NCBI GenBank assembly: GCA_002439735.1
Contig: DJPG01000016.1
Coordinates: 1-35,869 of the forward strand
Direction: 5' to 3'
Length of the DNA stretch: 35,869 bases
Source of the DNA: Firmicutes bacterium UBA6418
GTDB lineage: Bacteria > Bacillota > Clostridia > Peptostreptococcales > Anaerovoracaceae
The position numbers were made by a program, and so were the translations under genes. Shown here one piece after another: positions 8,290 to 14,204 of this stretch. The notes beneath the pieces are model-generated. The model had not been told where the DNA came from and did not search any database. It saw only the letters and a list, made by a program, of their open reading frames with translations. How positions within the stretch are numbered: the first letter of the stretch is position 1; each line of letters opens with the position of its first letter.

Positions 8290-8913
8290 ATGAAAGACGT
8301 GATCGTGATCGGAATCGCGGGAGGAACCGGTTCCGGCAAAAGTACTCTGATCAAAAAAATCAAGGAAGAATTCAGTGATGAAATCACCATGCTGAGCCAT
8401 GATTACTATTACAAGCAGCACAATGATATTCCGTTTGAGGAACGCAAGAGGCTGAATTATGACCACCCGAATTCTTTCGACACTGATCTGATGATCGAAC
8501 ACGTCCGCAGGCTGTCTGCAGGTGAAACGATCTATCGGCCGGTCTACGACTTTACGATCCATAACCGGGTAGATGAAACTGTGCCGGCAGAACCGGCCAA
8601 GGTGATTATCCTAGAGGGCATTTTGATCTTCGAAAACAAAGAACTGCGCGATCTTTGTGATATCAAGGTTTTCATCGATACCGACGCGGACGTGCGCATC
8701 ATCCGCAGGATCGTCCGCGATGTCAATGAAAGAGGCAGAACCTTGGACTCAATCGTAACACAGTATCTGACAACAGTCAAACCGATGCATGAGCAGTTTG
8801 TCGAACCAAGCAAAAAATTCGCGGATATCATCATTCCGGAGGGCGGTTATAATCAGGTCGCGCTTGATATGCTGAACGAGAAGATTCATGCGCTGCTGAA
8901 GGAACGACTATAG
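8290..8913 (+). CDS. udk: Uridine kinase
   Basis: A 207-residue P-loop kinase that phosphorylates uridine and cytidine with ATP or GTP in pyrimidine salvage. The P-loop is GGTGSGKST at 11-19; further hallmarks are HDYYYKQ (about 37-43), the YDHPNSFD segment, PVYDFTIHNR, EGILIFE and the lid region RIIRRIVRDVNERGR. Length and order match bacterial Udk. It is the last gene of the housekeeping run; a large hairpin beginning at 8979 may end the transcript. Confidence 0.96.
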   Translation: MKDVIVIGIAGGTGSGKSTLIKKIKEEFSDEITMLSHDYYYKQHNDIPFEERKRLNYDHPNSFDTDLMIEHVRRLSAGETIYRPVYDFTIHNRVDETVPAEPAKVIILEGILIFENKELRDLCDIKVFIDTDADVRIIRRIVRDVNERGRTLDSIVTQYLTTVKPMHEQFVEPSKKFADIIIPEGGYNQVALDMLNEKIHALLKERL

Positions 8914-8978
8914 GCGCCCGGCACGATTTCACGTATCTTTGGCGAATCAGGTCGAAAAATGTAAAATAAGAGAAGAGA

Positions 8979-9035
8979 AAAAACACCTTTTTTGTCTGAA
9001 TTTGTGATAAAAAGAAAGACAGAGGAGGTGTTTTT
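8979..9035 (+). promoter_or_regulatory. 19-bp hairpin covering the ribosome site of the next gene
   Basis: Bases 8979-8997 can pair without a gap with 9017-9035 (16 Watson-Crick and 3 G-U pairs, 19-base loop). The right arm holds the whole GAGGAGG ribosome site (9022-9028) and ends two bases before the ATG at 9038. The structure would hide the ribosome site unless opened. The right arm also ends in TTTTT, so it could double as a terminator for udk. Confidence 0.65.
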
Positions 9036-9037
9036 CT

Positions 9038-9430
9038 ATGGAACGAAACAGGTTCAAGCTACCGGAAGCGGTTTACCGGCAGGCATTGTGGGCAACGCGA
9101 GATCTGCCGCGCATGCAGGAGAAGCTTGTGGAGCTGGAGGAAGCAGCGGATCTGCTCGGCGCAGCGGATCCGTCCAGACCGGCTCGCGTCCGGGACTGCG
9201 CGGATATCAGCGACATCACCGCAAAAAAAGCAGTCGAGCTTGCACAGCTCACCCTGCGCATCCGCGCAATCGAGGACGGTTTTTTGGCTGCGCCGCCCAA
9301 ATACCGAAATGGGCTGCGTGAGCATTTGAGCTTCGGAACGGCTTATCCGGAGAATTTTCATCGCAATACATGGAAGAAGTGGCAGCAGATCGTTCTCTAT
9401 GCCATTGCGTGTAATTTAAAAATTTTTTAA
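9038..9430 (+). CDS. Phage late-regulator-like protein (ArpU/RinA-like), orphan
   Basis: A 130-residue protein. Its layout matches small Firmicute phage transcription regulators of the ArpU/RinA/sigma-like sort: an N-terminal helix (YRQALWATRDLPRMQEKL), a middle DITAKKAVELAQL segment where these proteins carry the SDPT-like motif, a helix (RIRAIEDGF), an 'xPPKYRNGLREHL' turn, and a terminal TWKKWQQ...YAIACNL helix. In phages these proteins switch on packaging genes. No other phage gene lies in the window. The ribosome site GAGGAGG is strong but sits in the hairpin at 8979-9035. The family call is from pattern memory and is moderately sure. Confidence 0.65.
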   Translation: MERNRFKLPEAVYRQALWATRDLPRMQEKLVELEEAADLLGAADPSRPARVRDCADISDITAKKAVELAQLTLRIRAIEDGFLAAPPKYRNGLREHLSFGTAYPENFHRNTWKKWQQIVLYAIACNLKIF

Positions 9431-9446
9431 AAAAACAAAAAATGTA

Positions 9447-9475
9447 CTGGAAATTATTTTTTTATATGTTATAAT
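9447..9475 (+). promoter_or_regulatory. Extended -10 promoter for the Tad-like locus
   Basis: A perfect TATAAT at 9470-9475 is preceded by TG at 9467-9468 (extended -10). A poor -35 (CTGGAA, 9447-9452) lies 17 bases upstream within a very AT-rich stretch. It is 43 bases before the first gene of the locus. Confidence 0.65.
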
Positions 9476-9518
9476 GATACTGTAAAAAATTGTGTAAAAA
9501 TAGAGAAAGGATGGAAAT

Positions 9519-10124
9519 ATGAAATGGAACCGAAATCGAATCGTCGGACTGGCGTTGATCGTTTCAACCCTGGCGGCTCTTGGATTCTGGGAATTCTGGG
9601 GTCGCAGTCACCTGGGCTGCGACAAAGTACTGGTCTTGAAAAAAGATGCACCTGCACACACTTGCATCACTGCCGAAATGCTGACTGTGAAAGCGCTGGA
9701 GCATCCCGGCAAGGGAACCCTGTCCGCTGCGGATCGCCAAAGTGTCGAGGGGCTTGCGGCGGGACAGTTCATTCCGGCGGGTGAGCCATTGTACGCTGCT
9801 TACTTTACGGAGCCGGACTTTGTGGCAGATGAGGATTCCGGACGTTATATTCTGGCATTGCCGGAGTCCTGGATCGCAGCTTATCCGCAGACGGTTCGCC
9901 GCGGTGATCGGCTCTTTTTTTATTGTGGCGGAGAGGTGGTCACAGACGTTGCGGTGGCGCATGTCAAAGACGGAAACAATCAGGAGGTCTATTCCGGCAG
10001 CAACGAGCGACTGCATGATTCCGGAAGTGTGCAGCGGATCGAAGTCGTGGTCGACGCGAAACAGGCTTCGCTTTTAGCCAAACTCGCGGACAAGGGCAAT
10101 CGCTTTCTGCTGCTGTATCAATAG
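9519..10124 (+). CDS. SAF-domain protein, CpaB-like
   Basis: A 201-residue protein with one N-terminal membrane helix (about 8-25) and an extracytoplasmic region. Residues ~37-100 fit the SAF fold of CpaB/RcpC and related proteins (VLKKDAPAHTCITAEML, then FIPAGEPLYAAYF). A second beta-rich part follows (about 110-200). CpaB proteins support Flp/Tad pilus assembly, and the next gene is a CpaF-like ATPase, which supports this role. It is shorter than typical CpaB (250 or more). GAAAGGATGG precedes the ATG. Confidence 0.75.
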   Translation: MKWNRNRIVGLALIVSTLAALGFWEFWGRSHLGCDKVLVLKKDAPAHTCITAEMLTVKALEHPGKGTLSAADRQSVEGLAAGQFIPAGEPLYAAYFTEPDFVADEDSGRYILALPESWIAAYPQTVRRGDRLFFYCGGEVVTDVAVAHVKDGNNQEVYSGSNERLHDSGSVQRIEVVVDAKQASLLAKLADKGNRFLLLYQ

Positions 10125-10133
10125 GTGACACAT

Positions 10134-11549
10134 ATGGAAGTAAAAGAAAACAAAAAGACAAACTTTGCGGATGCCTGCAGTTGGGTGCATAACGTGATGG
10201 AAAGCCGTTGGCGCGCCGCGGATGACGGAGAAAAATCACGGATTCTGGAACGCGAAAAGCGAGCGATCATGGGATATGAAGAGGAAATCGCGACTTATAA
10301 AGAAATGATCCGTGAGATCCTGAAAGACGCACGATTGGGCGAGATTGACGTACCGGACTGGTACCGCAGCGAGGAAGATGGCATCTTTGCCGAACTTTAT
10401 GGGTTGGCAGGACTTGCGCCGTGGGTATATGATGAAACCGAAGATTATCGCCGTTCCTCATCGGCCAAACTGATCGGAGAGAGACTGTATTGCCTGATCG
10501 ATGGCGTATCGGTTCTGCAGCCGCAGCGGATTCCCCGTGAACGTCGCGAGCAACTGCGCCGCGCGCTTCTGCTCTCTGCACCATTGGAACGTACGGAAAA
10601 AGGATTTCATGAGATCTATCTTCACAATGGAATTCGTTTGACAATTTACGCGGGCGAGCGGACAAAAGAGAACCAGGACGTGATGGTATTCCGCAAATAT
10701 CTGATGCAGGAGCTTTCTTTCCGACAGCTGGCAGAATTGGGAACCATTCCGGAGGAGGCAATTCCACTGTTTTTCAGCATGATCCGTATCGGCTTCAACA
10801 TTCTGATCGGAGGTCCGGTGCGGAGCGGCAAAACAACTTTCCTGCAAATCTGGCAAAAAGAAGAGGATCCCAAGCTGGAGGGTCTGGCTATTTCCACAGA
10901 TCCGGAAACACCGTGGCATACCCTGATGCCGGATACGCCGATTATGCAGCTAGTCGCAGACGGCGAGGCTGAGCTTGCAGGATTGACAAAGTCCCTGCTG
11001 CGCGGAGACAATGATTATGTTTTACTGGAGGAAATGCGCGACGCGACCGCCTATCGTCTGCTGCTGGAGATCACCGCGATTGGTACGCGACGCTGCAAAT
11101 GTACCGTGCATACACAGGAACCGGCGGGCTTGCCCTATCGCATCGCGTCCGCAATTCGCAGCCGATACGGAGGAGATGAGCAGAACATGATTTTACAGAT
11201 TTTTCAAAATTTCCATTACATCTTTCTCTTCGCGCAGGAGGAATCCAACCGCGCGCGAAAAAAGCTGGTCAGCATTTCGGAATACAGCTATGAACCGGAG
11301 AGCGGAAAAGCCTGTGTACACACGATTTGCCGGTATGACGCGGTATTGGATCGATGGAATTGGAATGCGCATTTGGGGAAAGATAAAAAAGAGATTGGAA
11401 AGCTACGCACGGAGGAGGTACAGAAAATGGAACATCTGCTGAAAGAACTGGAGCAGCGGAATCCGCTGATGGAAAAAACAACGATTTATCCGCGCTATTT
11501 TGAACCAAATCGAAAGGAGAGCGCGCCGGAAAGGAGGACAGACAGATGA
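10134..11549 (+). CDS. CpaF/TadA-like type II/IV secretion ATPase
   Basis: A 471-residue cytoplasmic ATPase from the ATG at 10134, chosen because AGGTG lies 6 bases before it; a GTG at 10125 is possible but lacks a ribosome site. Walker A is GGPVRSGKTT (near 222-231), the Walker B/Glu region is YVLLEEMRDA, followed by the TGxR...TVHTQEP histidine-box region, as in CpaF. It should power assembly of a pilus or pseudopilus through the membrane proteins encoded next. The first ~140 residues look like the N-terminal domain that precedes the motor in CpaF. Its stop overlaps the ATG of the next gene (ATGA). Confidence 0.88.
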   Translation: MEVKENKKTNFADACSWVHNVMESRWRAADDGEKSRILEREKRAIMGYEEEIATYKEMIREILKDARLGEIDVPDWYRSEEDGIFAELYGLAGLAPWVYDETEDYRRSSSAKLIGERLYCLIDGVSVLQPQRIPRERREQLRRALLLSAPLERTEKGFHEIYLHNGIRLTIYAGERTKENQDVMVFRKYLMQELSFRQLAELGTIPEEAIPLFFSMIRIGFNILIGGPVRSGKTTFLQIWQKEEDPKLEGLAISTDPETPWHTLMPDTPIMQLVADGEAELAGLTKSLLRGDNDYVLLEEMRDATAYRLLLEITAIGTRRCKCTVHTQEPAGLPYRIASAIRSRYGGDEQNMILQIFQNFHYIFLFAQEESNRARKKLVSISEYSYEPESGKACVHTICRYDAVLDRWNWNAHLGKDKKEIGKLRTEEVQKMEHLLKELEQRNPLMEKTTIYPRYFEPNRKESAPERRTDR

Positions 11550-12511
11550 CAGAAGTAATTCTATTCCTGCTCCTGATTTCTGGAACCGCATCCTTGTTTT
11601 GGGAGATACTTACAGATATCGCGATTCGACTGCGGCAATGCGCGGCAAGCTGGTACAACAGCCTCAAACGCGCGGAACTTCCGGTGTTTGCGGAACAAAC
11701 AGTACCGAGTACGGATGGACGTCTGACCCATCACATCAAATTACTTTTGCAGCTGACACTCGGTATCGGAAGCGAAAAAGGCTTGCGGGTGTTCGGCGTA
11801 CTTTGCGGATGCTGCGGTGGATTGGTGATCCTGCTGCTCGGTCATCGGGTTTCTATGAGGCTCGCCCTGTCCGCGGCACTGCTCGCGATGGTGTTCCCTT
11901 ATGCCGGTTTGCAGCTGATGCTGCAACAAAAGCGAAATGCGGCATCCAGGGAAGGAGAGATTCTGCTGACGGAACTTTTGGAAAACTACAAGATCTGTCA
12001 ATTTCATATGCGGGATGCGATCGAACTGACCGCGCAGACCATGGAGGAAGCACCCAATGCCAGGCGTCTTCTTTTTTCTTTGTCCAAAGGCCTGAACCGG
12101 GGTCTGGATGATGCGCAGACAAGGAGAATGTTGGAAGAATTCCGGCTTTCGATCCATACCTCGTGGGCGAATATCCTGACGGCCAATCTTAGCTTTGCGC
12201 TGTTGTCCGCAGCGGAGATCACGGAAGCACTTCAGGATCTGACTGAAACCATGGTGCAGGCGCGAAAGGTGGATGAATACGCCAAACGTGAAAATCAAGA
12301 AGCCGGCATGATGCTGCGCTGGCTGGCACCTGTCTGCTATCTGCTGACGGTAATCGGCGGGATCTTCTGTTTTCGACTTTCGCCAGGTCAGTTTCTGCAC
12401 TACCAGTTGGAGACCCAGATGGGTCTGACCTGGCTGGTTCTTTCCGGGATGCTCTATGGGAGCGGTTTGCTGTTGTATGGATTTTTGCGGCGCGGACGGT
12501 TGGATCTATAA
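11546..12511 (+). CDS. TadB-like type II secretion F-domain membrane protein
   Basis: A 321-residue membrane protein starting with the ATGA overlap after the ATPase; ribosome site GAAAGGAGGA. It has an N-terminal helix (about 4-20), a hydrophobic pair near 90-132, a long cytoplasmic helical part (about 135-250) with the GEILLTELLENYKI pattern of T2SS F-domains, and two C-terminal helices (about 258-275 and 290-312). This is the TadB/TadC layout: the inner-membrane platform that contacts the ATPase. Sequence identity to named TadB proteins looks low, so the subfamily is inferred from context and topology. Confidence 0.78.
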   Translation: MTEVILFLLLISGTASLFWEILTDIAIRLRQCAASWYNSLKRAELPVFAEQTVPSTDGRLTHHIKLLLQLTLGIGSEKGLRVFGVLCGCCGGLVILLLGHRVSMRLALSAALLAMVFPYAGLQLMLQQKRNAASREGEILLTELLENYKICQFHMRDAIELTAQTMEEAPNARRLLFSLSKGLNRGLDDAQTRRMLEEFRLSIHTSWANILTANLSFALLSAAEITEALQDLTETMVQARKVDEYAKRENQEAGMMLRWLAPVCYLLTVIGGIFCFRLSPGQFLHYQLETQMGLTWLVLSGMLYGSGLLLYGFLRRGRLDL

Positions 12512-12530
12512 GAAGGGAGCGGATATTACA

Positions 12531-13073
12531 ATGGAGAAAAAAAGTCGTTTGACGAGATACCGGGAAGTGCTGCAGCGTGGATATCTTTTGCTGCAAGCTC
12601 GTTTTACACCAAGTCCGGAGGGAGAACTTTACGACAGCTGCATTACGCTCAAAAATCTGGCGCTCGTGCGACGCGAAACGCCGCTTTCCGCCGACTATAT
12701 CTATGAGCTTCTGATGCAGAACGCGATCCGGTTGAGACCTGCATACGCAGGTATGTTGACCTTGTATCGCAGCGGACGGGACGAAGCGGCATTTACGTTC
12801 TTCGCGGAGGCCGTCGGCAGCAAAACAGGTCGATCCTTTGCCTCCATTCTGGCCAAGCTGGACGCGGTCAATCCCGCGGAGCTGACTGCGCAGATGGAGG
12901 TTTTTCAAAACCTGATGGCGGAAAAACGGGTGACGCAGGCCATGAAGCGTGCGCAGAGAAATGGTCTATGGATGACACTTTGGGCAAGCGCAGCTATTTT
13001 TGCGTTGCTGATCAATTTTACTGTGGTCGTTGTATTTCTCAATACACTGGATATGCTGGAATCTGTTTTTTAA
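12531..13073 (+). CDS. Short TadC-like platform protein
   Basis: 180 residues from the ATG at 12531 (AAGGGAG at 12512-12518); the frame extends upstream but into the tadB-like gene without a ribosome site. Most of the protein is soluble and helical, with one strong membrane helix at about 147-172 near the C-terminus. The order (helical bundle, a second region around AEAVGSKTGRSFASILAKLD, then a membrane helix) resembles half of a T2SS F-domain. It may be a shortened TadC that works with the longer TadB-like protein. Function is inferred from position. Confidence 0.65.
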   Translation: MEKKSRLTRYREVLQRGYLLLQARFTPSPEGELYDSCITLKNLALVRRETPLSADYIYELLMQNAIRLRPAYAGMLTLYRSGRDEAAFTFFAEAVGSKTGRSFASILAKLDAVNPAELTAQMEVFQNLMAEKRVTQAMKRAQRNGLWMTLWASAAIFALLINFTVVVVFLNTLDMLESVF

Positions 13074-13109
13074 ACGGAGGCAGGCGAAGTAAGAAAGGAG
13101 ACAAAACTT

Positions 13110-13301
13110 ATGAAAAATCTGATCATCATTATTGGAACCATTCTGCTGGGCGCGTTCATTGTCAACACGCTGGTGCTTGGTGACGATCATTCCTTGAAAA
13201 GCGCAGCGAATGATATCATGGAGGAAGGAACCGCGGCGATCTCCGACGCGGTGAATTTTGGTCGGGGGAGTGGAAACACCGGCGGCGCGGGAGGATTTTA
13301 G
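13110..13301 (+). CDS. Small pilin-like membrane peptide 1
   Basis: 63 residues with AAAGGAG before the ATG. It begins MKNL and runs at once into a hydrophobic helix (about 4-23), then a short amphipathic helix and a Gly-rich tail (GRGSGNTGGAGGF). Position behind secretion ATPase and platform genes suggests a pilin-like subunit, but there is no prepilin leader, no Gly at a -1 site and no Glu5. An alternative is a small membrane accessory protein. Confidence 0.65.
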   Translation: MKNLIIIIGTILLGAFIVNTLVLGDDHSLKSAANDIMEEGTAAISDAVNFGRGSGNTGGAGGF

Positions 13302-13302
13302 G

Positions 13303-13440
13303 ATGAAGCAGTTACTTGTGATTATTGGTTGTATTCTGCTTGGTGTGTTTCTTTTTGAAATGATGGTCGGAGACAGTCCGGACAGTCTGAAGTCGATTTC
13401 CGGAAAGGCAATTTTGCAGGCCATGGAGGTATACGGATGA
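13303..13440 (+). CDS. Small pilin-like membrane peptide 2
   Basis: 45 residues from the ATG at 13303, with GGGAGG at 13289-13294 inside the end of the previous gene; start sites further upstream lie in that gene. It begins MKQLLVIIGCILLG, closely similar to MKNLIIIIGTILLG of the preceding peptide, and both share a Ser-Leu-Lys-Ser motif (SLKSAAND, SLKSISGK) after the helix. The two are probably tandem duplicates. Its stop overlaps the next start (ATGA). Confidence 0.68.
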   Translation: MKQLLVIIGCILLGVFLFEMMVGDSPDSLKSISGKAILQAMEVYG

Positions 13441-13901
13441 AAGATCTGATTACGACGATTGCGTCTGTTCTGGTGCTGATGATGTTTCTCCTGCAGTTTA
13501 CCGCCAATCAGGTGACCTATACCAAAATCATGGGAGCAGAATATGCGGTTCGGAACTTTCGTATTGAAAATGAGACAGCGGCAGAGATCTCGGAAAAGTC
13601 GATCACCGATCTGCGCTCACGCATTGCGGCGGCGGTTCAATGTGCGGAAACGGAAGTGACGGTAAATACCTGGCAGGACGGAGCATATCATGTGGAAGCG
13701 CCGATCCGGGGCATAATCGGTTCGGCTGCCATGCTTGGCATCACGGACGCGGAAAACGAATTTCTTTATACAGCGGAAGGGAGAGTACGGATAGAAAATG
13801 AAGAATCTGATGATCACCCTGGGATTGATGATCCTGATGAGCCTGCTGCTGGAATTTCAGACGGAGCTGAACGTGAGGAGCTGGAAGTACCTTCGGAATG
13901 A
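13437..13901 (+). CDS. Pseudopilin-like protein with N-terminal helix and acidic tail
   Basis: 154 residues starting in an ATGA overlap. A hydrophobic helix (about 5-22) begins right after MKDL, followed by a polar alpha/beta region (about 25-120) in the size range of a TadE-like or minor pseudopilin globular part. The last ~35 residues are very acidic (EESDDHPGIDDPDEP) and coincide with the region that also codes for the next small gene in the +1 frame. The tail may therefore be a by-product of that overlap or of a frameshift. Confidence 0.65.
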   Translation: MKDLITTIASVLVLMMFLLQFTANQVTYTKIMGAEYAVRNFRIENETAAEISEKSITDLRSRIAAAVQCAETEVTVNTWQDGAYHVEAPIRGIIGSAAMLGITDAENEFLYTAEGRVRIENEESDDHPGIDDPDEPAAGISDGAEREELEVPSE

Positions 13902-13959
13902 GATGAATCCGATAGCAGAGTTCCCGATGAGTCTTGAAAAAAATCTGAAAAGAATTTGA
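13798..13959 (+). CDS. Small membrane peptide 4, overlapping the previous gene in the +1 frame
   Basis: 53 residues from the ATG at 13798 to the TGA at 13957-13959. It starts MKNLMITLGLMILMSLLLEF, the same 'MKxL plus hydrophobic helix' layout as the three preceding products, then a basic helical tail ending NLKRI. It shares 104 bases with the end of the upstream frame. A TAG lies in this frame 6 bases before the ATG. GGGAG at 13780-13784 is a possible but distant ribosome site. The similarity of its N-terminus to the neighbours is the main support. Confidence 0.6.
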   Translation: MKNLMITLGLMILMSLLLEFQTELNVRSWKYLRNEMNPIAEFPMSLEKNLKRI

Positions 13960-13986
13960 AGAATTTGAAAAGATTCTGAAAAAGCA

Positions 13987-14016
13987 TTGACAAAAGGCTT
14001 TGCCGTGTAGTAGAAT
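13987..14016 (+). promoter_or_regulatory. Promoter for the riboswitch and P-type ATPase
   Basis: TTGACA (13987-13992) and TAGAAT (14011-14016) with an 18-base spacer. It lies just ahead of the riboswitch aptamer, so transcription should start near 14023. Confidence 0.75.
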
Positions 14017-14023
14017 AGCCGAT

Positions 14024-14124
14024 ATGTAAAAGGGAGTAGCTGGCGTTGCGCGCGATCCGTGCGCAATGTGGTATCTGCGACATCCCAACCGTAGGGAATC
14101 GAATCTGCGGTTCGCAGATATCTT
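14024..14124 (+). promoter_or_regulatory. yybP-ykoY family manganese riboswitch
   Basis: The two conserved aptamer elements are present: AGGGAGTAGC at 14031-14040 and CATCCCAACCG at 14081-14091, separated by a hairpin (about 14044-14068). Downstream, TCGCAGATA (14112-14120) can pair either with TATCTGCGA (14072-14080) or, in part, with ATCTGCG (14103-14109), two exclusive pairings as expected of a switch. A T-run at 14169-14174 follows. This family senses Mn2+ and often controls P-type ATPases and other Mn exporters, matching the next gene. Confidence 0.85.
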
Positions 14125-14204
14125 AAATAGTAAGACTTTTATCGTATAGAATCTATATGGTAAGAGCCTTTTTTGTTTGGATTCTTATCGGGAAAGGAAA
14201 TGAA

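Noticed and set aside
13936..13985. AT-rich near-repeats (AATTTGAA / AATCTGAAAA) as a repeat element
   Set aside because: The copies are short and imperfect and overlap the end of the small gene and the riboswitch promoter region; low complexity explains them.
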